DNA of 64,000 nucleotides from Embleya sp051903075 (GTDB lineage: Bacteria; Actinomycetota; Actinomycetes; Streptomycetales; Streptomycetaceae): NCBI RefSeq assembly GCF_051903075.1, contig NZ_CP182422.1:248001-312000 (forward strand), read 5' to 3'. The notes beneath the pieces are model-generated. The model had not been told where the DNA came from and ran no database searches. It saw only the letters and a program-made list of their open reading frames with translations. A program made the translations under genes and the position numbers. This document shows positions 33,435 through 42,900 of this stretch, in pieces (the first letter of the stretch is position 1; each line of letters starts with the position of its first letter).

Positions 33435-36400
33435 GCGGTGGTGGGCGCGGGATGAACGGCGGTCGGGAGACGGACGGCGGTCGGGACATGAACAAGGACG
33501 AGAAGCTGCTGGACTATCTCAAGTGGGTCACCACCGACCTGCACAAGGCCCGAAGCCGGGTCGAGGAGTTGGAGTCGAGCCGAACGGAACCCATCGCGAT
33601 CGTGGGCATGGGCTGCCGTTACCCCGGGAACGTGTCCACGCCCGAGGAGTTGTGGCGCCTGGCCGCCGACGGCGTCGATGCGATCTCGGGTTTTCCCACC
33701 GACCGCGACTGGGACGTCGAGGGCGGATACGACCCGGACCCCGACGCCATGGGCAAGTTCTACGCGCGGGAAGGCGGATTCCTCGACGACGTGAAGGGAT
33801 TCGACGCGGCCTTCTTCGGCATCTCGCCGCGCGAGGCACTGGCGATGGACCCCCAGCAGCGACTGCTCCTGGAGACCACCTGGGAGGCCATCGAACGGGC
33901 CCGGATGGACCCGCGATCCCTGCGCGGCAGCGACACCGGGGTGTTCGTCGGTGTGATGTACACCGGCTACGCCTCGACGGTCAGCGCGTCGGCGACCGGC
34001 GTCGAGGGCTACGCGATGACGGGAATGCTGACCAGCGTCGCGTCCGGTCGGCTCTCCTACGTCCTGGGCCTGGAGGGGCCGACGGTCAGCATGGACACGG
34101 CCTGCTCGTCGTCCCTGGTGTCCATTCACCACGCCGTCACCGCGCTGCGCAACGGCGAGTGCTCGCTGGCACTCACGGGCGGCGCGATGGTGATCCCGGT
34201 GCCGGACGGCTTCGTCGAGTTCTCCCGGCAGCGCGGACTCGCGCCCGACGGCCGCTGCAAGGCGTTCGCGGCAGCGGCGGACGGCACCGGGTTCTCCGAG
34301 GGTGTCGGGATGCTGGTGCTCGCCCGGCTGTCCGACGCGCGGCGGCTCGGCCATCCGGTGCTCGCGGTGATCCGGGGCAGCGCGGTGAACTCCGACGGCG
34401 CGTCCAACGGCCTGACCGCGCCGAGCGGTCCGGCGCAGCAGCGGGTGATCCGTCGCGCACTGGCGAACGCCGGCCTCTCCCCTGCCGAGGTCGACGTCAT
34501 CGATGCGCACGGCACGGGCACGATGCTCGGCGATCCGATCGAGGCGCAGGCGCTGTTGGCGACGTACGGGCAGTCGCGGCCGGCTGGCGAGCCGCTGTTG
34601 TTGGGCTCGTTGAAGTCGAACATCGGACACACGCAGGCCGCGGCGGGGGTGGCCGGGGTGATCAAGATGGTCATGGCCATGCGCCACGGCGTGGTGCCCA
34701 AGACGCTGCACGTGGACGCGCCGACACCCGCGGTGGACTGGTCGTCCGGGGCGATCGAGCTGGTCACGGAGCAGCGCGCGTGGCCTTCGACCGGACGGCC
34801 GAGGCGGGCGGCGGTGTCGTCGTTCGGGGTGAGCGGGACGAACGCGCATCTTGTGGTCGAGCAGGCGCCGGTCGACGATCCGGAGCCGGTGGAGCCGGCC
34901 GCCGGGTCGGTGTTGCCGGTGGTTCCGGTGGTGTTGTCGGCGCGGTCCGCCGGGGCGTTGCGGGCGCAGGCGGAGCGGTTGGTGTCCGTGGTGGACGGCG
35001 TCGACGGTGCGTCGTTGCCGGATGTGGGCTTGTCGGCGGCGGTGTCGCGGTCGATGTTCGAGCACCGTGCGGTCGTGGTGGCCGGGGATCGGGACGAACT
35101 CGTCTCGGGGTTGCGGGCGTTGGCGGCCGGTGAGTCGGCGGCGGGGGTGGTGTCCGGGCCGGTGGGCGAGGGGCGTCTGGCGTTCCTGTTCACCGGTCAG
35201 GGGGCACAACGTGGCGGCATGGGCCGGGAGTTGTACGACGCCTTCCCGGTGTTCGCGGCGGCGTTCGACGAGGTCTGTGGTCACTTCGATGCCGTGTTGC
35301 CCGGGATGGTGAAGGACGTCGTCTTCGGGGACGGCGAGGGGCTGGATCAGACCGGGTGGACCCAGCCGGCGTTGTTCGCGGTCGAGGTGGCGATGTTCCG
35401 GCTGCTGGAATCGTGGGGCGTACGGCCCGACTTCGTGACCGGGCACTCGATCGGGGAGTTGGCCGCCGCGCATGTCGCGGGTGTGCTGAGCCTGGCCGAC
35501 GCGTGCCGGGTCGTCGCCGCTCGCGGGCGGTTGATGCAGGCGTTGCCGGCCGGCGGGGCGATGGTCGCGGTGCGGGCCACCGAGGCCGAGGTACGCGAAC
35601 TGCTGCGCGGGCATGAGGACCGGGCCGGGGTCGCGGCGGTCAACGGGCCGACGTCGGTGGTGATCTCCGGCGCCGAGGACGTGGTCCTCGCGGTCGCGGA
35701 CGCCCTGCGCGAGCGCGGCCACAAGACGAACCGGCTCACCGTCAGCCACGCCTTCCACTCGCCGGCGATGGATCCGATCCTCGACGAGTTCGCCGGTGTT
35801 CTGGATTCGGTCGAACTCGGCGAGCCCGGCATTCCCATGGCGGCCGACTCGGCCGAGGTGCGCTCGGCGCGGTACTGGGTCGACCACGTCCGCGAGCCGG
35901 TGCGCTTCGCGGAGCACATCGCCCGCCTGCGGGAGCAGGGCGCCACGCGGTTCCTGGAGATCGGCCCCGACGGAGTGCTCACGGCGCTGGGCCCGGATAC
36001 CGCGCCGGACGGGTTGTTCGTCGCCCTCCAGCACCGCGACCGCGCCCAGGCCCGTACGGCTCTCACCGCGCTCGCGCGCCTGCACACCCACGGGCACACC
36101 GTCGATTGGCGACGCCTGTTCGCCGACACGAACGCCTCGCTCGTCGATCTGCCGACCTACCCCTTCGAGCACCGGTCGTACTGGCTGGACGGCACCTCCC
36201 CCGGCGGACGCCGGACCACCGGTCTCGGGCTGATCACGCCGGAGCACCCGCTGCTGACGACCGCCATCGAACTCGCGGGCGGCGCCGGGCTCGTGCTCAC
36301 CGGTCGGCTCTCCCTGCACACCCATCCCTGGCTCGCCGACCATCGCGTCGACGACACCGTGACGCTGCCTCCGGCGGCTCTGGTGGAGTTGGCGGTCCGG

Positions 36401-39400
36401 GCCGGCGACGAGGTCGGCTGCTCCGGCGTCGCGGATCTGACGACGCGTGCTCCGCTGGTCGTCCCGGACAGCGGCGGAGTGCAGGTGCAGGTGACCCTGG
36501 GGGCGCCCGACGAGGACGGTTGTCGACCGGTCACGATCGGCTCTCGGCCGGATCGGGACGAGCCGGGCGCGGCATGGGTGGTGCACGCCGGCGGGCTGCT
36601 CACCGAGCCGGCGCCGGCGCCGCTGATCTCGCTGGCCGCCTGGCCCCCGGAGGACGCGGTCCCGGTCGAGCTGGACGACCTCTACGCGCGGCTGGACGGC
36701 AAGGGTCGCTCGTACGGGCCGGTGTTCCGGGGGCTGCGGGCGCTGTGGCGGCAGGGGGCGGATCTGTTCGCCGAGGTGCGGCTTCCCGACGACACGGACC
36801 CGGACACGTTCGGGATCCATCCGGCACTGCTCGACGCCGCGCTGCACGCGTTGCTCGCGGTGGGGCAGGACGTCGCCGAGCTGTCGTGGCGCGGGTTCGA
36901 CCTGTACGCCGCCGGTTCGCGTGCGCTCAGGGTTCGGATCAGGCCCGGGGAGCGGGACGGGTTCCGGGTGTGGTTGGCCGACGAGGCGGGTGAACCGGTC
37001 GCCGAGGTGCGTGCGTTGCGGCGTCGGCGGGCTCCCGTCACCCGCCGGCACGACCGGGTGATGGCGAACTCCCTCTTCCACACGGCGTGGTCGCCGATCA
37101 CCCTCCCCGACCCGGACGACCTCGACCCGACCGGCTGGGCCGTGCTCGGGGATTCGCCGCCTGTCGGGCACGCGCGACGTGTCGGGCAGGTCGCGGAGGC
37201 CGCCGGGGACGTCCTCGTCGCGATGATCGACGAACCGGCCGGGGCGGATCTGGCGGACGCGGCGCACCGGGCCACTGGGCGCGCGCTGGAACTGGTCCAG
37301 GAGGGGCTGGCGTTCGGCACCTCCCGCCTCGTGGTGGTGACACGCAACGCGGTCGCCACGCACGAGTACGCGGACGTCGAACTCGGCTCGGCCCCGGTCT
37401 GGGGTCTGGTCAGGTCGGCCCAGGTCGAGAACCCGGGGCGGATCACGCTGATCGACGTCGACGACAGCCCGGCCAGCGCCGCACGGCTCGGCGCGGCCAT
37501 CGTGTCCGGGCACGAGCAGGTGGCCATCCGTGGCGGGCACGCGAGTACTCCCCGGTTGGCCAGGGTGTGCCCGGAGGCCGTGGCCGGGCCGGAGTTGAAG
37601 CCCGACGGCACGGTCCTGGTCACCGGCGGAACGGGCGCGCTGGGCGCGCTGTTCGCCCGCCACCTGGTCACCGCGTACGGCGTGCGGAACCTGGTCCTGA
37701 CCAGTCGACGCGGGCCGGACGCGCCCGGGGCCCGGGAGTTGCGAGACGAACTCGCCGCGCTCGGCGCCCGGGTCACCGTCGTCGCGGCCGACATCACCGA
37801 CCGCGACGCCGTGAACCGGCTGCTCGCCGCGATCCCCTCGGAGCACGCGCTGACGGGGATCGTGCACACCGCCGGTGTCATCGACGACGGCATCGTCACC
37901 GCGCTCACGCGCGAACGTGTCGCCTCCGTACTGCGGCCCAAGGTCGACGCCGCGCTGCATCTGCACGAGGCGACCCTCGACGACGACCTGGCCATGTTCG
38001 TGCTGTTCTCCTCCGTCGCCGGTGTGGTCGGGTCGCCGGGGCAGGCGAACTACTCGGCCGCCAACCAGTTCCTGGACGCGCTCGCGCAACACCGTCGGGC
38101 CAACGGGCTGCCGGCCCACTCGCTCGCCTGGGCGGCATGGGCGCAGGAGCACGGCATGGCGTCCCGATTGTCCGAGGTGGACCGCGGTCGCGCGACGCAG
38201 GCCGGCCTGCGGCCGATCGAACCGGCCGAGGGCCCCGACCTGTTCGACGCGGCGCTGGTGGCCGTGCACCCGACGACGGTGCCGATGCATCTCGACATCG
38301 CCCGGACCGAGCGGCAACCCGGCCCGGTCATGCCCGTGTTGCGTGGCCTGGTGCGCACGTCGGCCCGGCGGATGATCGCCGCGACGACTCAAGACACCGG
38401 GCACCTCGCGGAGCGCCTGGCCCCGCTCGACGACGCCGGTCGGCGCGAACTCCTGCTCGACCTGGTGCGCGTGGCCGTGGCCGCGATCCTGGGCCGCCGC
38501 GGCACCGACCACATCACCCCCGGCGTCGTCTTCACCGAGTTGGGCTTCGACTCGCTGACCGCGGTCGAGTTGCGCAACCGGCTGGAGGGCGAGACGGGGC
38601 TGCGCCTGCCGCCGACCCTGCTGTTCGACCACAACACCCCGGCGGCGCTGATCGATTGCCTTCTCGCCGAACTCTCCAGTCGAGCCGACTCTCCGGCGCG
38701 CTCCACCGTGGACTTCGCGGCCGAGGTGCGGCTGGCCGAGGATGTGGTCCCGGCCGCCGAGGTCGTCGACGTGGTCGCCGATCCGGGGCGGGTGTTCCTC
38801 ACCGGAGCGACCGGATTCGTCGGCGCCTTCCTGCTCCGGGACCTGATGCGCGAGACCCGGGCCGTCGTGCACTGCCTGGTCCGGGGTGCCGACGAGGCGA
38901 CCGCGCTGGAGCGGCTGCGGGCGAATCTGAGCTGGTACGGCATCTGGGACGACATCGATCGGGGCCGGCTGTCGGTGGTCACCGGCGACCTCGCCGAGCC
39001 GCGCTTCGGGCTGGCTGCCGAGCGGTACGAGCACCTGGCCCGTGAGGTCGACGTGGTGTACCACGCGGGCGCGACGGTGAACTGGCTGCACCCGTACACG
39101 TCGTTGAAGGCGGCCAACGTGACCGGTACGGAGGAGGCACTGCGGCTCGCCGCGCTGTACCGCACGGTTCCGCTGCACTACGTGTCCAGCACGGGCGTCT
39201 TCGCCCGCCCGGCACCCGGCGGCGCCGGGCTGACCCCGCAGGATCCCACCGGGCCGCCGGAGGAGTTGACCAACGGGTACCGGCAGAGCAAGTACGTCGC
39301 CGAGAAGGTGATCGCACTGGCCCGGGAACGCGGCCTGCCCGTGTCGATCTACCGCGCCGACGTCGTCTCGGGTGCGCAGACCAACGGCGCCTGCCAGACC

Positions 39401-39877
39401 CGCGACTTCGTCTGGCTGAGCCTGAAGGGAAGCCTCCAGGCCCGGGCGGTGCCGGTGGGGGCGAACGCACTGTTCCCGATGGTGCCGGTGGACTACGTCG
39501 CCGCGGCCGTGCTGGCACTGTCCCGCACGACGACCGGGCGCACGTTCCACCTGTTCAATCCCGTGGCGATCGGATTCGCCGACATGGTGGTGCAGTTGCG
39601 GGCTTCCGGCCATGTCCTGGACGAGGTGTCCTGGGACGATTTCGTCGCCGGTGTGCGTGCCGATCGGGACAACGCGCTGTTCCCGACGATCGACATCTTC
39701 CGGAGCTACATGACGGCGGGCGAGGCGCTGTACATGCGGATGGATGTGCACGCGACGGAGGCCGCGTTGGCCGGTACCGGCATCTCCTGCCCGGAGATCG
39801 ACGCGGAACTGTTCGGCAGATACGCGGAGTTCTTCGCCCGGGTCGGGTACTTCCCGACGCCCGCGCGGGTCGGGTAG
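33431..39877 (+). CDS. Terminal type I PKS module: KS-AT-DH-KR-ACP-TD (thioester reductase)
   Basis: This protein of about 2,148 aa starts with a short Gly-rich stretch and an N-terminal docking helix (N-K-D-E-K-L-L-D-Y-L-K). KS (about 52-480) has D-T-A-C-S-S-S, H-G-T-G-T and K-S-N-I-G-H. AT (about 585-860) has Q-T-G-W-T-Q, G-H-S-I-G-E and H-A-F-H, all malonyl-type. DH (about 939-1200) keeps the second catalytic Asp (L-L-D-A-A-L-H) but has H-R-V-D-D-T-V-T-L-P-P in motif 1. KR (about 1393-1600) has T-G-G-T-G-A-L-G, Y in N-Y-S-A-A-N and I-D-D (B-type). ACP Ser is near 1707. TD (about 1788-2148) has T-G-A-T-G-F-V-G and Y-R-Q-S-K, so the chain leaves as an aldehyde. The coupled ATG (33431) is used; 33488 is an alternative start. 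There is no ER. Confidence 0.93.
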   Translation: MSGGGRGMNGGRETDGGRDMNKDEKLLDYLKWVTTDLHKARSRVEELESSRTEPIAIVGMGCRYPGNVSTPEELWRLAADGVDAISGFPTDRDWDVEGGYDPDPDAMGKFYAREGGFLDDVKGFDAAFFGISPREALAMDPQQRLLLETTWEAIERARMDPRSLRGSDTGVFVGVMYTGYASTVSASATGVEGYAMTGMLTSVASGRLSYVLGLEGPTVSMDTACSSSLVSIHHAVTALRNGECSLALTGGAMVIPVPDGFVEFSRQRGLAPDGRCKAFAAAADGTGFSEGVGMLVLARLSDARRLGHPVLAVIRGSAVNSDGASNGLTAPSGPAQQRVIRRALANAGLSPAEVDVIDAHGTGTMLGDPIEAQALLATYGQSRPAGEPLLLGSLKSNIGHTQAAAGVAGVIKMVMAMRHGVVPKTLHVDAPTPAVDWSSGAIELVTEQRAWPSTGRPRRAAVSSFGVSGTNAHLVVEQAPVDDPEPVEPAAGSVLPVVPVVLSARSAGALRAQAERLVSVVDGVDGASLPDVGLSAAVSRSMFEHRAVVVAGDRDELVSGLRALAAGESAAGVVSGPVGEGRLAFLFTGQGAQRGGMGRELYDAFPVFAAAFDEVCGHFDAVLPGMVKDVVFGDGEGLDQTGWTQPALFAVEVAMFRLLESWGVRPDFVTGHSIGELAAAHVAGVLSLADACRVVAARGRLMQALPAGGAMVAVRATEAEVRELLRGHEDRAGVAAVNGPTSVVISGAEDVVLAVADALRERGHKTNRLTVSHAFHSPAMDPILDEFAGVLDSVELGEPGIPMAADSAEVRSARYWVDHVREPVRFAEHIARLREQGATRFLEIGPDGVLTALGPDTAPDGLFVALQHRDRAQARTALTALARLHTHGHTVDWRRLFADTNASLVDLPTYPFEHRSYWLDGTSPGGRRTTGLGLITPEHPLLTTAIELAGGAGLVLTGRLSLHTHPWLADHRVDDTVTLPPAALVELAVRAGDEVGCSGVADLTTRAPLVVPDSGGVQVQVTLGAPDEDGCRPVTIGSRPDRDEPGAAWVVHAGGLLTEPAPAPLISLAAWPPEDAVPVELDDLYARLDGKGRSYGPVFRGLRALWRQGADLFAEVRLPDDTDPDTFGIHPALLDAALHALLAVGQDVAELSWRGFDLYAAGSRALRVRIRPGERDGFRVWLADEAGEPVAEVRALRRRRAPVTRRHDRVMANSLFHTAWSPITLPDPDDLDPTGWAVLGDSPPVGHARRVGQVAEAAGDVLVAMIDEPAGADLADAAHRATGRALELVQEGLAFGTSRLVVVTRNAVATHEYADVELGSAPVWGLVRSAQVENPGRITLIDVDDSPASAARLGAAIVSGHEQVAIRGGHASTPRLARVCPEAVAGPELKPDGTVLVTGGTGALGALFARHLVTAYGVRNLVLTSRRGPDAPGARELRDELAALGARVTVVAADITDRDAVNRLLAAIPSEHALTGIVHTAGVIDDGIVTALTRERVASVLRPKVDAALHLHEATLDDDLAMFVLFSSVAGVVGSPGQANYSAANQFLDALAQHRRANGLPAHSLAWAAWAQEHGMASRLSEVDRGRATQAGLRPIEPAEGPDLFDAALVAVHPTTVPMHLDIARTERQPGPVMPVLRGLVRTSARRMIAATTQDTGHLAERLAPLDDAGRRELLLDLVRVAVAAILGRRGTDHITPGVVFTELGFDSLTAVELRNRLEGETGLRLPPTLLFDHNTPAALIDCLLAELSSRADSPARSTVDFAAEVRLAEDVVPAAEVVDVVADPGRVFLTGATGFVGAFLLRDLMRETRAVVHCLVRGADEATALERLRANLSWYGIWDDIDRGRLSVVTGDLAEPRFGLAAERYEHLAREVDVVYHAGATVNWLHPYTSLKAANVTGTEEALRLAALYRTVPLHYVSSTGVFARPAPGGAGLTPQDPTGPPEELTNGYRQSKYVAEKVIALARERGLPVSIYRADVVSGAQTNGACQTRDFVWLSLKGSLQARAVPVGANALFPMVPVDYVAAAVLALSRTTTGRTFHLFNPVAIGFADMVVQLRASGHVLDEVSWDDFVAGVRADRDNALFPTIDIFRSYMTAGEALYMRMDVHATEAALAGTGISCPEIDAELFGRYAEFFARVGYFPTPARVG

Positions 39878-39896
39878 GGCGGGTCGGGCCGCTGGC

Positions 39897-39938
39897 ACAC
39901 GGAACACGGAACACGGCACACGGCACACGGCACACGGC
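39897..39938. repeat. Six 7-bp tandem repeats (ACACGGM)
   Basis: Six units ACACGGA/ACACGGC lie directly before the terminator hairpin, between the two convergent PKS genes. Confidence 0.9.
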
Positions 39939-39939
39939 A

Positions 39940-39977
39940 AAGGGTCCGCCGGGGCATCGAAGCCCCGGCGGACCCTT
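39940..39977. terminator. Strong bidirectional terminator between convergent PKS genes
   Basis: A perfect 16-bp stem (AAGGGTCCGCCGGGGC, 39940-39955, with 39962-39977) and a 6-nt loop. The A/T pairs at the ends give a short U-run in both directions. Confidence 0.9.
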
Positions 39978-39989
39978 GGTCGTTCGGTG

Positions 39990-42900
39990 CTACCGGCCGT
40001 CGAGGAACTGGAAGAGTTCCTCGTCCGTCGCGGCGGTGACGTCCAGCTTGGCGTCGGGGCGGTCGACCGAGTCGCGGAACGTGCGCAGCTTCAGCAGCAG
40101 GCCCTCGATACGATCGGCGATCTCGTCGCCGTCCGGACCGGTCGCCGAGTCCATGGTGAGCGCCGATTCGACCCGGTCCAGCTCGACCAGTACCGACCCC
40201 GCCGGCGCCTGGCCGCGAACCGCGAGCGTACGGACCAGTTCACGGGCCACCGCGGCGGCCGTGGGGTGGTCGAACACCAGCGTCTGGGCCAGCCGCAGGC
40301 CCGTCTCGGCGCCGAGCCGGTTGCGGAACTCGACGGCGGACACCGAGTCGACGCCGAGGTCGGAGAAGGCCCGGTCGGGGTCGACCACGCGGCCCGCCGG
40401 GTACTGCAACACCTCGGCCATCCGGGTGCACACCAGGTCGAGCAGTACCTCGTAGCGGCCGTCCTCCGGCAGGCCGGCCAGGCGGTCCGACACCGGAACG
40501 GGGCCCGAGCCGGCCGGTGCCCGTCGCGGCGTTCGGGCCGCGACCTCGCGTCCGGCCAGGCGGCGCAGCAGCGGCGGTACGTCAGCCTGGGCGCGTACCT
40601 GGGCCAGGTCGAGGGCGACCGGGACCAGCGTCGGCTCGTCCATCCCCAGCGCGGCGTCCAGCAGCGCGACGCCCTCCGCCGAGGAGGACAGGGTCACCCC
40701 GAGCCGGGCCAACCGGGCCAGGTCGACGTCGGTCAGCCGCTCGGTCATCGTGCTGCGCTCGGCCCACATGCCCCAGGCCAGGGACACAGCGGGCAGCCCT
40801 CGGGCCCGCCGGTGGTGCGCGAGGGCGTCCAGGTAGGTGTTGCCCGCCGCGTAGTTCGCCTGGCCGGCCGGGCCGATCAGGCCGGACATCGAGGAGAACA
40901 GCACGAACGCGGACAGGTCGAGGTCGCGGGTCGCCTCGTGCAGGTTCCGGGCGGCGACGATCTTGGGGTTCAGTGCCGCGTCGAGCCGCTGCGGGGTCAG
41001 TTCGGTGAGGACCCCGTCGTCCAGGACGCCGGCCGCGTGCACGACCGCGGTCAGCGGGGCCTCGGCCGGGATGTCGGCCAGGACCCGGGACAGCGCGGCA
41101 CGGTCGGTCGTGTCGCAGGCGGCCAACACGACCTCGGCGCCCGCCGCGGTCAGTTCGGCCGCGAGTTCCGCGCCCCTCGGGGAGTCCGCGCTGGCACGGC
41201 TGACCAGCACCAACCGCCGCACCCCGTGCGTGGCGACCAGGTGGCGGGCGACGACCACGCCGAGCGTGCCGGTCCCGCCGGTGACGAGCACCGTCCCGGA
41301 CCCGAACGCCGTTGCGGGCGCGGTGCCGGAGCCGACCTCCGCGCGGACGAGCCTGGGTACCAGTACCCGGCCGGACCGCACGGCCAGTTGTGGCTCCTGC
41401 GGGATCAGCGCGGCGAGGGTGTGCCACGGCGGCGACTCGGAGTCCGTGTCCGTGTCCGCGTCGGTGTCGACGTCGACCAGGCCGAATCGGCCCGGGTTCT
41501 CGGTCTGCGCGGACCTTACGAGACCCCATACGCCCGCCTGGGCGAGCCCGTCGACCGGATCCTTCGCGTCGGTGCCCACCGCTGCCCGGGTCACCGGGAC
41601 GAGCGTCCCGGAGGCGTACCGTTCGTCGGCCAGCCACTCCTGCATGACCGCGAGCACCGCGCCGGTGACCTCCCGGGCGTCCGATCCGACCGGACAGCGC
41701 AGGAACACCACGCCCGGGTCGGCGGGCACCTCCGCAAGGGCGGAGACGAGCGTCCACCGGGCGGCGGGCAGCGTCGACGGCATCGGCTGCGTCGGCGACC
41801 AGTCCACCCGGAACATCGACTCCGCGGGCGTGCCCCGGCCGCCGGCCGGCATCCGCCGAAAGCGCAGGCCCTCGACCGACGCCACCGGCGCGCCGGTCGG
41901 GTCGGCGAGCACGATCGAGACCGTATCCGGGCCGGCCGGCGACATCCGCAGCCGCAGCGCGGACGCGCCGACCGCCGACAGGGACACGCCGGACCAGGCG
42001 AACGGGAGCACGGCGCCGTCCATGCCGGCCAGGAACGATCCGTACCAGACCGCGTGCAGCGCCGCGTCGAGCAGCGCCGGATGCAGGCCGAATCGCTCCG
42101 CGTCCACCATCGACTCCGGCGGCGGGGCGATCTCGGCGAACACCTCGTCCTCGCGCCGCCACACCGCCGCGAGCCCCCGGAATGCCGGGCCGTAGTCGTA
42201 GCCGCGTGCGGCGAGGTCCGCGTACACGTCGCCGATCGCGACCTCCTCCGCCCCCTCCGGCGGCCACTCGGCGGCCTCGAACACCGCCGGTTCGGCCCGC
42301 TCGACCAGCGAACCGGCGGCGTGCCGGACCCACTCGCCGTCGTCCTCGTGCCGGGCGTACACCGACACCGCACGCCGGCCCGACTCGTCGGCGTCCTCGA
42401 CCACGACCTGGACCCGGGCCCCGCCCCGCTCACCCAGGACCAGCGGGGTGTGCAGGGTCAGTTCGTCGAGCAGGTCGCAGTCCACCTCGCGGGCGGCGCG
42501 CAGCGCCATCTCCACGAACGCCGCACCGGGTACGATCACCCGGCCGAGGACCGCGTGGTCGGCCAGCCAGGGGTGGGTTGCCAGGGACAGCCAGCCGGTC
42601 AACACCGCACCGCCGGCCTCGGGACGGGCCAATACCGCGCCTAGCAACGGGTGTTCGCCGGCGGCCAGGCCGACCGCCCGCAGGTCGCCCGGCGACGCGG
42701 GGGCGTCCATCCAGTAGCGGTCGTGCCGGAAGGCGTAGGTCGGCAGGGCCACGGTGGTCGCGCCGGTGCCGGCGAACACCCGGTGCCAGTCCACCTCCAC
42801 GCCGTGCACGTGTGCCGTGGCCAGCGCGGTCAGCACGGTGTGCGGTTCCGGACGGTCGGCGCGCAGCACCGGCACCGCGAAGGCAGCCGCGTCCCGTTCG

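Noticed and set aside
33068..39940. Very long antisense open frame (about 2,290 codons) opposite the terminal PKS gene
   Set aside because: High third-position GC opens antisense frames. The product is Arg/Gly/His-rich with no domain, while the plus strand encodes a complete PKS with all motifs.
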